DNA of 64,000 bases from Rhizophagus irregularis (taxonomy: Eukaryota > Glomeromycota > Glomeromycetes > Glomerales > Glomeraceae). A program made the translations under genes and the position numbers. Every line of letters starts with the position of its first letter. Within the stretch, counting starts at the first letter, position 1. The notes beneath the pieces are model-generated. The model did not search any database. It had not been told where the DNA came from and worked only from the letters and a program-made list of their open reading frames with translations. Shown here one piece after another: positions 37,001 through 50,386 of this stretch. The stretch covers positions 1,612,001 through 1,676,000 of the forward strand of contig NC_089454.1 of the NCBI RefSeq assembly GCF_026210795.1, written 5' to 3'.

Positions 37001-37292
37001 CTGGACGAGAAGGACGCGAAAAATATGGAAGTTCGAAAGGTAAAAAAGTTGAAGGTGCTAGCACCACTAACAAAGAAAAGGCAAGGAATAAAGCTTTTAT
37101 GATGGTAATACACAAGAAAAATGTATTGCATAAAAAGAAGATGAGCTTAAGAGAAAAACAGGTATGACTTTTATTCATATATATATATGTATAATATTTA
37201 TTTTTAGATACTTGAAATTAAATTTTGTAATTAAATTGTAGATTCAATTAACAAACCGAGTTAATAATAAAAGAAAATCAAGGAAAAAATAA
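34076..37292 (+). CDS. SDA1: SDA1 homologue (60S ribosome biogenesis)
   Basis: A nucleolar protein needed for 60S pre-ribosome assembly and export and for the G1/S transition in yeast. About ten exons. The first starts [20 protein letters not shown] and [20 protein letters not shown]. Later exons give YPQ-type words such as [127 protein letters not shown] and acidic [13 protein letters not shown]. The basic end runs from [20 protein letters not shown] to [13 protein letters not shown]. These are hallmark SDA1 blocks in the right order. Intron 2 carries a foldback element. Confidence 0.96.
34561..34665. repeat. Small foldback element in SDA1 intron 2
   Basis: Inverted arms GATTGGATAATTCATTC (from 34562) and GAATGAATTATCCGATC (to 34663) enclose about 65 bases, with a further near-palindromic middle (ACTAATAAGTTAATCTTTAGT). 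It looks like a short MITE or hairpin. No clear target duplication was found. Confidence 0.5.
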
Positions 37293-37349
37293 ATTATTTA
37301 TTATTATTTTACCCGTAAAAAAAAAAAAATATTTTTTTTTTGGTGTAGT

Positions 37350-37981
37350 TCATTTATCATCATCAACAACGTCGAATATTTTATGTAGAATTAACAAAGC
37401 ATCCTTATACCTAAATAATTTTATATTAATCAAGATTTTGTCAATAAAATTTTTTTTTTTTTAAGATAAAAAAACAAAAAAAGTGATAATTACGTTTTAA
37501 CAGATTCTTGTAATGCTTGATCTTTTGATTTGGAAATATGTTGTAAAGTATATGATTCTTCTTTTTCACGTTCTTTATCCAAAATTTCATTCTCTTTTTC
37601 TCTACATTCACATTCATATTTTAATTTGCTAATTTCTAATTTAGATTCTTGACATTGAGCATTTAATTTTTGTAAATAAAGTGTCTAAAAAAATATTTTT
37701 TTTTATTATTATTAATAATTATCTAGCTTTGATAATCACCTGAGTGGGTGTCAATAAATTTTGATATCACGAATAATAGTTTATAATTAAAAATGAGAAT
37801 CAACTTACACCGATTTCTAAGATATCAGTAGCTTCTTCCATCGTTGCAAATGATTTTCTTTTTGTAAATGTCTTTTTCAAGAAAATAAAAAAAAGTAAAC
37901 AAATGTTGTAACATAAAGATACACATACTTTTTATATAAATTTACCCTTTCAAATGAATTATCTTCGTTTTTATTAGGCAT
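37350..37981 (-). CDS. Small coiled-coil protein of unknown function
   Basis: A spliced gene of four exons with sound GT..AG junctions. It starts MPNKNEDNSFER, joins to TFTKRKSFATMEEATDILEI, then has a charged heptad-rich helix (LYLQKLNAQCQESKLEISKL, then ECECREKENEILDKEREKEE), and ends YKDALLILHKIFDVVDDDK. The total is about 115-120 residues. The middle is a probable coiled coil and the ends are compact. I do not recognise the family. It is convergent with SDA1, with only 57 bases between stop codons, so their 3' UTRs must overlap. A small subunit of a larger complex is possible but unproven. Confidence 0.7.
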
Positions 37982-38325
37982 ATTTGAAATGAGAATCGTA
38001 AAATAACGAGTCGAAATGTGTTTTGGGTGATAGTGATATCTACGAATTTAAATAACGGTATAAAGTTTAAATTTGACGATCTTGTCGATCATAACGCGTA
38101 TGACGTCATACAATTTTAGGTCACATTATACATTTTTTATACATTTTTCAATTGAATTTAAAGTAATAGATCGGTACAATTTTAAACGTGGAAAAGAGGA
38201 AAAATACTGAAAAAACAAAACGAAAAAATCAGAAAGTATTATAAATATCAATGCGCATTGCGCATGTTTGTATATATCATAGTTTATTTAATTATTCCTT
38301 CTCATAGCATGATTATAATACAGTA
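37982..38325. other. Promoter region of the coiled-coil gene and TRM61 3' end
   Basis: About 340 bases. An ACGCGT hexamer lies at 38094-38099. TGACGTCATA at 38100-38109 contains the perfect palindrome TGACGTCA, a CRE/ATF-type bZIP site. No gene is seen. Confidence 0.45.
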
Positions 38326-39812
<1,487 letters not shown>

Positions 39813-39968
39813 GTTGATACGAAATTTACTGGGATGAATTTTGAATTTCCACTATAATAATAGTGTGAATGTATGTTTATTGAAAATTCACATGACCACT
39901 GAACTAACTTATTTTATCATTAAATGTAATTCTAAAAATCAAATTTACACCTCTTTATTTATAAAATT

Positions 39969-42900
39969 TCATTTTATTAGTTCTTTTGTTCTTGATAATC
40001 TTGATAAGTAAAATAATTTACAAATGATTCGGTTTTATTTCTAGTACTTAATAATAATTTAACAATGAAGTTATTTTAGAGATTAAATTTGAAAATGAAA
40101 AAAAAAATGTTCATAGAAATTGCATATATGACTTACCTTGATCTAGTTACACGTATTAATGAAGGTTCTAATTAAAAATAAATCATTAATAAATATTTAT
40201 CTTTAAATTAACAATAAATAGCAAGTTATTACCTTCATGAACGTTTTTTATAAATTCTAAAATTTCTTTTAATTGTTCAAGTTCATTATCATTTAAAGGT
40301 TCAGGTGCATCATTGTAAAAACGAAGTATAGAGTCTTCAAATTTTTTGAGCGCATTTCTAGAAACTGCGTCAATCAATGGTTTTTTCTATAAATGGAAAA
40401 AAAAATTATTAAATAAGAATATAGCAGGATTAGAAATAGTAGATAATTTTATATACCGTTTTTAAGTTGCCAGTAAGCAGAGTTAGTTTCTTAAATCGTA
40501 AAGTACCAGCGGATTCATCTATATTGAGTTTATTAAGAACTAGGCAGTAAATTTTCCTTAATTCCTCTGTAAAAACAAAAGTTGTCAATTTAATCAATTT
40601 AATTAAATAACTAAAAATTACCATATACTTTTTTTTGTCACTTACTGTTCGTTTCTCTGAAAAGCTCTTTAATAATGTCGATGGCAATATCAGCATGTGC
40701 TCCATATTCTATAATCTCTTCATTTTGTTCCGATTTTCTTTAACGCAAAAAAAAAAAATAATTAAAATATTAATATTGAATTTAAATTTAAATTTCACTT
40801 ACACGACTTTAGAAGGATCCGCCCAATCAATTAATTGTTGCGCTATTTGCAAAGGTGGTATCATTTCTTTATTCTTAAGTTGTCTATATTCATCCATTAA
40901 ATTTACTAAAGACGGAACAAATATCTATTTATAATAGATTGTATTAATTGCCTCGCAAAACAAATGTAAAAATAATGTATAGAAAAAAAAGTAATAGTTA
41001 AAGAATACCTGTAACATTAAACGTTGATTCTCGACCGATGAATGACAATAAACAGGAAAGAAGTAACTCAAACATTGTCGTAAACGAGTATTAGTTGCAG
41101 TTTCAACATCAAAATATAAGATTACAAGTTCTTTTAATATCTATAATTTAACGAATTAGGGATGATTAAAAAAATTTGAATCTATGAAAGAAAAAATCAT
41201 GAGAATACTAACATTTTTATCGTATATCATTTGAGAAAGCATAAGTTTGGCTATGCCTTCAACTGTAGTTGCTAGAACTACTGGATTTTCGTTATGAAGA
41301 CACGCACACAATAATTCCAATATTTGATCACCCTACAAATTAATAACTTATTAAACTTCATTCTAGTTATATGAATATTGCAAGTAAATATTTTATCAAA
41401 CCTGACGTATATTTTCAACAACAAAAGGATAACTATACATCATTACAATGTCGAATATCACCTATGAAAGCGTGTAAAAATCAATATTTTGCGAATAGTT
41501 TAATTTATATATTTTAATATACACAATACCATAAGAGCTTTATTTTGTAATTCTGGATTTGTAAGTCCCGCACAATATATGAAAAGACCAAATTTATCAT
41601 CAGTTAATCGCTAAAGAAAGTAACGAATTAATTAATTATTGTTCATATACAAAATATTAATTATTTTTCACTCACCTGGTCAAGTAAACAACTTAATCCA
41701 AGACAATGAATGCTAAGCTCATGTAACATTGGTTCAGGACTTTGCAAGTTGGGTAATATAAATTCGTTCAAAATACCATACATGGAAGGATTATTACGTA
41801 AGGACTTTAAGAAAGTATGAGAATATATTTTAATTTTCTTCACTACATCAATAAATAATGAAATCTGATTTTAACCTACTTCTTCGCTTCTTTCAAGTAT
41901 ATAGCGCACAATGTTCAAACACTTTATATTAGTTATTTTGGTTGTCAATTTCCGATCTTCATCATCAAGTGTGAACTTTGAATCTATTGTCGACATAGAT
42001 CTTTCGGAAGACCCAGATCTTATACTAAGGTTCAATATGCTGGCAGAAAGCTCATCCTCAATCTGAATATAAAATTTTTATTATTATTATTATTAGAAAT
42101 AATTTATTTATCCGAGTTTACAGTATTACATAGTCAAACCTGATATTTATATCCCTGATCATTTTCGGTTTCGATCTTTTCTCGAATATCATTTAAGATT
42201 TCGGCCATGGAACTAAAAATCTCACACAGTTAATATTTACATAACATAATTAAGCGAATTTAATTATATAAATAATGGCACAAAACCGAGCAAAATCCCG
42301 TTCATCAATTGAAAGTTTTTTCATAACTTCCACGATGCTTTCAATATGATCATCTGGGACATGATTAAGCATAAGAACTTCCCCTAAAATATATGATATA
42401 ATCAAATTTTGTACTTTTGATAAATAAAATTATTATTTTTTTTTAAAAAAAAAAAAAAGATAAAATATTTACGAAGAAGATTAAACATTTTTCGCCTTCC
42501 AATTTCATCTCCATAATCCAGGAATTTTGAAATTATGAGCAATTGACCAACAATAAACTCACAACTTACTATATCTTCCTCAAATGCTTCTTGCATTAAA
42601 TTGATGTGTTTTTGGATATATAAGGCAAATTTTGAAACTTCTGGCAAAACTTCATCAAGCTTATTTTCATCCTAATAAAAATAAAATAATCGATACATTA
42701 TAGTCAATTAAACAAAAAAAAAAAAACATTTTTTTTTCTTTCAAATAATGTCGATATACCTCTTTATTGAATTCACAAAACACTTGTACAAGAAAAACGG
42801 ATTCGATAGTTAAACTTTCCCAAAATGACTCTATTAAAAAAAAAAGTCACAAAACGTTAAATTATGATAACTTAAGAAATTTTTTACAAAAAGGCCTAAC

Positions 42901-44335
42901 CATCAAAATTCAACGTTTGCATAAGATCTGGACGTGACTTAAAAATTGTCAAAAGGGCATCTTGTGCAACATTACTTCCTACAACGTCAATTCGTTTAAG
43001 TAACTAAAAGAAGAAAAATAATCATTTTAAATGTTATAATTGAACACGTGTTAATTATCTAATCGAATTAGATAGGTTACCTCTAACAGATTATTATTTG
43101 CATGTTGAACCCAATTATAAGCAAGAAAGTTTGAACAAGCTTTATTAACTTGAGGGTCTCTGTATTGAACAATAGTATTCTTTAATTAATTGCGTATTCT
43201 AAATTGAGATATTTTATATTTACCTATCTGTAAGGCCATTTCTTAACAATTTTTCCCTAGTTTCAATAGATAAAACACGAAAATCGCCTATTTCTTCCGA
43301 AGATCTCACATAGACATCACGACGAATACTTGCATCAGCATCTCTCGTTCGATCAAATATGTGAGGAATAGTATTCTCGTTAAGGTCAATATTTAATAAG
43401 ACAGCACGTCGAACTTCTCTAATAATAAATAGAATAACATAATTATAAAACTAAGTATATATAATATATTAATTCATAAAAATATTATATTACGCGATAG
43501 GATCATTTTGCATTATTCCAAGTAATTTTTCGACGATATCCTTTCCAATTTCCTCGCACTAGCCAAAATTAGGTATGATTATTTAATTCTACTATAGCGT
43601 AAATAATACTTGATGATAATATCTCTTACTTGTAACTTGGAACATGCTTCCACCGCTTTAACACGGATAGAAGATTCCTTGTCTAATAGTCGTTTAGTCA
43701 ACTCATCCTTCAAATGCTCATACAAATCACCGCTACAAATGAAGTTTTTCGTCAAAATTCTTATTCACAATAAATAAAAGAAATATTCAAAAAATTTTGA
43801 CTTACTCAATTACTTCAATTGAATCAATTACAAGACCAATGAGTTGACAGACGCGTAACCTTACATTTTTATCTTTAGCTTCGATACCTTTCAGAAAATG
43901 CCTAAGCAAAAATCCCGTAAATCGGGATAATAACGTGCTGTCATTATCGATAGTATCACTAGAATCACTTCCTCTCTCATTTTCTTTATAAATAAAAACA
44001 AAGTATTAAATATAATTAATTAATAAATTATCTACATCCCTAAAAATACCTTTTTCTTGACAATAATTTACAAATGTAGCTATAAAGGTAATAACACGTT
44101 CTGCGTTCGCTTGTCCTTTTTTCACTGGTAATATTTTATTTACATTTCTGACAAACTCTTTATTAAATTCGTTTTCACCAAAATTATGATTATCATCGTT
44201 AAATTGCGAGCATTGAAACTGGAATTTTCGTAGTACCACAGCGTTTTTCCGGTGGTTTATAACAGTTTTTTGAACGTCTTGAAAAATTTGCGGAACAAAT
44301 AATGATAAAGACGACAAGGGGTTTTCTCGAGGCAT
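39969..44335 (-). CDS. YCG1: Condensin complex subunit 3 (CAP-G)
   Basis: The HEAT-repeat subunit of condensin that binds DNA with the kleisin to compact mitotic chromosomes. A gene of some twenty exons starting MPRENPLSSLSLFVPQIFQD at 44335. Exons show paired helices typical of HEAT repeats: FLLRHFLKGIEAKDKNVRLR, VCQLIGLVIDSIEV, CSKLQCEEIGKDIVEKLLGI, REVRRAVLLNIDLNENTIPH, IFDRTRDADASIRRDVYVRS and FRVLSIETREKLLRNGLTDR. The C-terminal exons (42000-40140) include the conserved Cnd3 region with LLDQVSEKR-type helices. The last exon is unsure: the GTAAGT donor at about 40137 and an acceptor near 39992 give the ending RLSRTKELIK. A possible MCB box and a CGCGAA element lie 35-60 bases upstream. 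Confidence 0.9.
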
Positions 44336-44370
44336 TTTTTTGTAAGTTCAGATTTAATAAAATAAAAAAA

Positions 44371-44394
44371 TTTCGCGAATTAGGAAATACGCGT
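44371..44394 (-). promoter_or_regulatory. MCB and E2F/CGCGAA-like sites before CAP-G
   Basis: ATTTCGCGAAT (about 44370-44380) and ACGCGT (44389-44394) lie 35-60 bases upstream of the condensin start. Both words are G1/S cell-cycle elements in fungi (MBF/SBF) and TTTCGCG resembles E2F sites. This fits a chromosome-condensation gene. Function is inferred from sequence only. Confidence 0.5.
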
Positions 44395-44549
44395 AAAAAA
44401 AAAAATCACGAGTAATTTGGTAATAGGATCGTCTAAAAGCGGCAAATCACGTGATTCCATATAATATGAGCGAACTAATTTTTTATAAATTAAGATTGAA
44501 AATCATAAAATAACATATCTTAGCCTGCTCTGAATACTGTTTTTTACAT

Positions 44550-45094
44550 ATGAGCAAAAGAATTTTTGCCGATCATATCCAAAAATGGATAGACAAAAAT
44601 GAAATGTCAAATAAATTGAAAACGGCATTCAAAACCTCATTTTGTGCTCTAAGTAAACTTGCAGAGTAGGCTAAAATACTTAGCATGTATGTTTAAAAGG
44701 ATGTTTATATATGGCGAAAAGTTTTATTTAGAAAATAAAATTTTCGAAGTCACGTGATTTCCCTCTGCTTTAGACGTCCTCCATATTTGGTAATATTCGA
44801 GTTTAATGACGTTACATACATACATCACTCCTGGGAAAAAATTATAAGACTAGGCTTGAAGAGATTGAGAAGATACTCGGTTTAAAACATAAAATTATCG
44901 AATGGAACTCTAGTTTTGTTACGAGATTTAATGGTTATGAAAATATATGGAGAAGAGAAGGTGAAGAACATACTTCTGGAAATAACATTGAGAATTTAAA
45001 TACAATTGGAATATCAATGGAAGAAGATATTTCCTCATTGATAAGAGAAATTGATCTCCTGAAAAGGAGGGTCACTCAATTAGAGAATCCATGA
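44550..45094 (+). CDS. Possible small gene or gene remnant, unknown function
   Basis: Two coding-like pieces on the plus strand, divergent from CAP-G. The first (44550-44669) reads MSKRIFADHIQKWIDKNEMS... for 39 codons. The second (about 44850-45094) reads TRLEEIEKILGLKHKIIEWN, then FVTRFNGYENIWRREGEE, and ends with a Leu-zipper-like LIREIDLLKRRVTQLENP. Codon use in both looks real. No in-phase splice joins them by eye, so this may be two genes, a gene with an exon I missed, or a damaged gene. I recognise no family. Confidence 0.4.
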
Positions 45095-46691
45095 AATGAA
45101 AAATTTTGAGACCGTATTGTTTGAGCTTTTGGATAAACTCTTATCCATTGGTACAAAAGTCGAAGAAAAATGATTATTATTATTATTATTATTATAGGTT
45201 TATACAATATAGTACATTTACTTTTCGAATGTTGGTTTTTTCTCCTTCATAATAAATAAAAAGGTAAAAATATAGACAATTTTGACCGATGGCATGACAA
45301 ATAAATCCGGTTATCATTTCCTGAGTCAGATAAATTTTATTTGAGTTATATGTCACGGAGATCAACGTCCTTATATCATCCATAAAAATATCGATATTAA
45401 TATAAAGAAATGAATTGTACCTTATAATTAATTAATTAATAAAGCAACCGGTCCTAATTATTAAATATGCAAAATTGTTATTAAATTGTCATTTTTATAA
45501 ATTAATGTGAATATTCATACATATGCTGTGCAAATAATTGATCGTATCATACTGATATCAATTTTACACAGCCTTACAGCTTCGCCCACCTTCGGGAAAA
45601 TGTAGAAAATGTATAAAATACTTACAACAACAATGATTTAAGGAAATATTATCTAAAAAAATCAAAGCATATGATTACTATACTATAGGACATAAAAGTT
45701 TTACCAATATTATCTTGAGACACTCTTGACACAGTACAGTTCCTAATGTATATAAATAAGAATTGTTCTTTAAATAATTAATCGTTCTGCAAATTTAATT
45801 CACGTGCTTTTACTAACAATTTAAAATTTGAAATAATAATCGGAAAATCAGGTTCGGATAATAAAATAAATTAATTATCTCCTTTTACAGTAACTAAATA
45901 AACGTGGCTACTTTATTACGTTTTTAATTGTTATTTTCCTTTTTTGATTATTTAAAAAAAAGTTACAAATTTTTTAAAAGCCCCAAATCGGATGTTTTGG
46001 ATATAGATAAGTACAGCCGATCATTATTTATTTTTATTGGCTTAATTAATAATTTACTTTATTGTTAAAAAAAATCATACCTTTTTTTATTAGTTAAATC
46101 AACACATGATAACTGATTTTGTCTAGATCAAATCCTCACCTTATTTCGCGTCTATAAAATTTTATATCTCATTGTAAGGGGGATATGTTGCCCATATTGC
46201 TAATACGTAAAGTAATAGGAAAGTGTAAAGCAATAGAAAAGCAAAACTTCCAAGTGATACTAGTAGTAAAGAGTGTTTTTGTTTGGAATAAAGGTTTTTG
46301 AAAGGAAAGTAATTCATTTTAAATAAATAACCGCCTATAAGAGAAATTTGATTTTTTTTTTTTATATTATAGAATTGAGTTAGGCAAAAAAGAAATTACT
46401 ATAATTTACGCTATTTACAAATTAGGTAATGACAAGTTTATTATTAACATTTGGTTTTTTTTGATAATTAAACAACTCGTTATTAAAAATATGATAATAA
46501 AAATCTAAAAGTCCAACTGATTTAAAAAAAAAATATCAAGTTTTTTAAAGCTACAACTATTAGTTAATTTTCCTTTTTGTTTTTTTTTACATTGTCTATT
46601 AAAAAAACATAGTCTCTTTTGAAAAATTTAAATGTGCATATTAAAATAGACATCACACATCTTTACAGCACTCCCCACATTCGGTTTATTA
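45095..46691. other. Gene-free intergenic region
   Basis: About 1.6 kb, A/T-rich with simple ATT repeats at 45174-45196. A 63-codon open frame on the minus strand (45192-45383) lacks recognisable content. No terminal repeats, RNA gene or transposon was found. Confidence 0.5.
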
Positions 46692-47914
46692 CTATGATGT
46701 TTCAGGCCTTTTACTTGGCTCACCTTCTTCATCTTGCGGTGGACTAATTACCACAACTTGCGTCATATCTGTTGAATTACTGTCTGAACTGGTATTACAA
46801 TCAAAACGTCGTTGTCTTGCTTGTTCTCTCGTTATATCCTCGCATTCACTACTAAATCGAATGTCTAATCCATCCATCCATCGTACCGCACCAACTAAAC
46901 TTGTATTAAACATATTAGGCATATATGCTATTCTTTGATAAAGTTCTGCATCACCTAATCGCTCTTCCGCCCTTCTTATTTTGAAGAAATGTTTCTCTAT
47001 GCAAAGATCTACTATAAAAAAATAAATTGAATGTACAGAGTATGTAATGAACACGGCTAATATGACATCAACAGTATAGTGAATCCTTGTTGCGATAAGG
47101 AATCCTAATGCTACAAGACCGTGAAGATATGAATAATATATAATAAACTTATATTTACAATATACGCGAAATAGGATAACACTAGCAAAAAAAAAGAAAT
47201 AATTAGTAAATTTATTTATTCTACTTATTTATTAAAAGATCATAACTTTGAAAATCTTATATATTATCACTTTAATTACCTTGTAGTAATGAAGATGCTA
47301 TGACCTGAAAAAATGTTATCCGTACAAGCTTTAACCGATCCTGTTATCAGATTTACTCCGGTTTTAAGCATATCAAGAAAATTTCCTGAAATGATAGGTT
47401 CACATGCTTTTGGACTAGGTAAAGTTGTAACACTAAGTGTTATCAGTCTAAAACACAAAAGAAATGCCAACATCCAGAATATACGCCGAATTATTATTAA
47501 TCTTGCTACATTTGATTCTGCAAGAATAAGATTTAAACCTAAAGAACCAACAAGTAATATAAGCATGAACAAGTCAGCTAGGAAAACATGTGTTGTATTA
47601 GGTATTACTTTAAACCCAAGATCCACCAAAGCCATCATATCATCCCCTGAAGTTTTCCATCGATAATCAGATGATTGTATAGCAAAAGTACATAAAAACC
47701 CTGCTAATATAAAAATCATAAAAGCAATAAGAGTACGAGTTATTTCCGCAATTAAAATTGGTGATATATGAAGATGCTCAGCAACATTATTTCGTAAAGT
47801 GGATGTATTATTTGAAGAACTCTCTTCCCTGCGTTTTGAATTTCGTGGATTTGTTGTTTCTGTTGGATTAGGAGCAGACTCTGTTATTGAAGTTATTGTA
47901 CTATTTTCTGACAT
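46692..47914 (-). CDS. Sphingomyelin-synthase-like membrane phosphotransferase
   Basis: A multi-pass membrane enzyme of the PAP2-C (sphingomyelin synthase / SAMD8) family, which moves a phospho-head group to ceramide. Two exons, 47914-47280 and 47181-46692. After a Ser/Thr/Asn-rich cytosolic leader there are about six membrane helices (for example TRTLIAFMIFILAGFLCTFA and FLADLFMLILLVGSLGLNLI). The catalytic signature is kept: CTDNIFSGHS with the first His (matching CGDxxFSGHT), and ATRIHYTVDVILAVF with the second His and the Asp. The C-terminus is hydrophilic and acidic. Most fungi make inositol-phosphoceramide with the unrelated AUR1, so the head-group donor here is open. Confidence 0.85.
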
Positions 47915-47960
47915 TGTTCTTATTGTTCTTTATTTCTATCTTTTTTTTTAAAAAAAACTA

Positions 47961-48021
47961 CTATAGTCTTATACTCTTCTATAGTCCTATATTTTTCTAC
48001 AGTCTTATTATTCTTCTATAA
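47961..48021. repeat. Three-unit minisatellite upstream of the sphingomyelin-synthase-like gene
   Basis: Three tandem copies of an 18-19-base unit: CTATAGTCTTATACTCTT, CTATAGTCCTATATTTTT and CTACAGTCTTATTATTCTT, then a partial CTATAA. It starts 47 bases upstream of the start codon, just beyond a T9-A8 tract (47941-47957). Confidence 0.75.
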
Positions 48022-48025
48022 TAAA

Positions 48026-49483
48026 TAATAATAATAAAAAAGACCAAGGAATATAAACCAAAAAAAATTTTTCTAACACACCACCGTTCTATCTTGAAGC
48101 GAATAATAGGTAGGAAAAAAAGTTTAAAAGGAAGAGGTACGGGTTGAGGAGCTAAGCGCAACGCGCGAAAGAATGGTGGAAGTGATAGTTATAAAGAAAA
48201 AAGAAAGAACGCGAAGGGTAGGGGGGAGAGGTTCGAGCACTTGCAGTTCAACCAGTGAAACCGATATTAATTAAGTGGATATATATAATCACTTTTTAAC
48301 TCTTTTTTTGATAATATAGTATTTTTATAGTATTAAATTACGATACACAACATAAAAAATTCAATCAAATAAGATATTAAAGATATTAATAGTTTAATAT
48401 AATAATGTATAAAATATGCAAAATGATGATTAGCTTAGAAATCCGGAGTTGATGCACTGAGTATGAAAAGACAACTCCGAAATAAAAAATAATCTCTTTA
48501 AATATCTACTAAATAGAACAAAGCTTTGGTTTGCACGAGATTATTGGGATTATTGGGCAAAAAAATACTGGGTGTAAAAAAAATAGACAAAAAAAAAAAT
48601 TTTTTTTTTTTCTGCCAAGAATAATCACTTTTTATATAATTCTTTCATAGCCGCAGTTATTGCAATGATGCATTTATTTTATAACCTTTTTTTAACAGCA
48701 AAGACTCGGAAAATTTATAAAACCCGAATAAAACCTGAAATTATTTAAACAATGTTTACATCATACATCATTCGATTAATATAATATCGATACTCAAATA
48801 AGGCAAGATTCAAAGGTAAGGTGACATAAGGTGACGAATATTCTTAATATTTCATTGGTCAAACTGGTTAAATAATTCTACCGAATATTCTACCGAAGAA
48901 TTTATATTTATTTTTTCGTAACATTTTGCCTTCATTTCATTAACAAAATAACAATCAATCATGATTTGAAACTTTGTTAAAAAAGGCATTTTCTTTTTAG
49001 AAGAATACCATTTTTATTTCCGAAACTATTATTCTTTGTATATTGTATTTCGCCAAATTGGAAACGCCAGAAATGAACACCTGATCACAAATCACGTGAA
49101 TAATATATTCATTATATGATTTATTTGTAGTAACAATATCGACATGATAATTAGTAATTGCCTGATATCTTTAATTCTCCTAGTTAATTTTTAACCTCAT
49201 CTATTAATAAAACACAAGTCAATTGTGAATTGAATTCAATTTAAAAGTTTTTATTAAGAAATATAAAGACGATTAGTAATTAGAATATGCATTTTAATGA
49301 CTTAATCGAAAAGGATAATCTTAATGACATTTACAACAAATAGATCTTTCGAAATTATGTTCTATAAATAGTGCGTCATACTGTGCAATGTAATATCCAT
49401 TATTTATGTATGCCCTGCGCTAGATTTATAACATGCATTTATTAATTTTACTGCGCCTCTAAAATCTTTTTTTTTTTTTAACA
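48026..49483. other. Intergenic region between divergent genes
   Basis: About 1.4 kb between the sphingomyelin-synthase-like gene and the NUMOD1-repeat gene, so it holds both promoters. A relatively G-rich patch at 48120-48250 contains AACGCGCGAAAG. An 8-bp inverted pair, CGGAGTTG and CAACTCCG, lies at about 48441-48480. An A-then-T tract is at 48589-48611. No gene is seen. Confidence 0.45.
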
Positions 49484-50371
49484 ATGAGAGTAAAAAGTAA
49501 TAAAGTATATTTATACAACAGTTCTTTGGAATATGTTCAAACTGCAAAGTCTTGGTCAGAAGCTGCAAAAATTTCTGGAGCAGTTTCTTATAGGATCGTT
49601 TATAAATATTTAGATTCTGGAGAATTATTTGAAAATAATTGGTATTTTTTTTCTAAGGAATTTTCTGCTGAACGAATAACGGAACTTAAAGCTAATACAG
49701 ACGCAGAAAATATTCCAAGTATATAATCATCTATAAAACTTATCTTACTTATTTATTTATTTAATTTAATTAGTTTATTATAAATTTATTATTAGAATTA
49801 TTGTCAAATGAAAGTTATCAGGGTCAAGATACAACAATTTATATATATTCACGCAACAAAAATCTTTCATATCAATTAATTAAATTTACCGATAATATCC
49901 TTGAAGCAGCAATTTTTTTGAATACTTCATGTAAAATTGTTGAAAGATATTTGGATTCTAACAAGCGTTTTAAGGAGAATAATTATTTAATTCGTTCCAA
50001 ACCAATAAAAGATGGTGATGATTACATATTTTATATCAAAAATTTTACTGAATGAGCATAAATTAATTTATCAAATTACAGCAGAAGCTGAATCCGATCC
50101 CAACCCTGATCCTGAATCTAAATCTACAAGTAATTCGCCATTATCAGAATTGCCAGAAACAGTAAGAAGCAATGCAAACAAATTTAAAAATTCTAGCTAT
50201 TTTAATTTATAATTTTATTTATTATAGGACTTTATGAATTCAATAAGTCGATTTGCTTCAAATCATTACACAAATGTATATCCAATTCCAGAAATATTTG
50301 GTCAAATGGATGAAACTGCTCTGTTGACAATAAGTATTTTATTACAAGAATATATCAATCAACAAACATAA
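49484..50371 (+). CDS. Nuclear gene with two NUMOD1-like repeats, unknown function
   Basis: Four exons join in phase: 49484-49718, 49796-50014, 50082-50161 and 50228-50371, giving 225 residues. Exon 1 has KVYLYNSSLEYVQTAKSWSE then AAKISGAVSYRIVYKYLDSG and NNWYFF. Exon 2 repeats the pattern as TIYIYSRNKNLSYQLIKF, ILEAAIFLNTSCKIVERYLD and ENNYLI. This is the layout of NUMOD1: a short beta hairpin, then a helix-turn-helix that helps homing endonucleases bind DNA. No nuclease domain (GIY-YIG, LAGLIDADG, HNH) is present. Exon 3 is acidic and Pro/Ser-rich, and exon 4 is helical (DETALLTISILLQEYINQQT). Three spliceosomal introns with good GT..AG sites argue for a settled nuclear gene. The domain call is from memory of the family; function is unknown. 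It is convergent with ClpP, 15 bases apart. Confidence 0.65.
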
Positions 50372-50386
50372 TAATTAAGTTAATAT

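Noticed and set aside
45192-45383. 63-codon minus-strand frame in the 45-46.7 kb gap
   Set aside because: No motif, no splice partners, A/T-driven residues.
47313-47666. 117-codon frame antisense to the sphingomyelin-synthase-like gene
   Set aside because: Shadow of a well-supported membrane-protein exon on the other strand.
48420-48480. Possible box C/D snoRNA (ATGATGATTA then CACTGAG) with an 8-bp inverted pair
   Set aside because: C and D words alone are common in this composition; no terminal stem and no guide could be argued.
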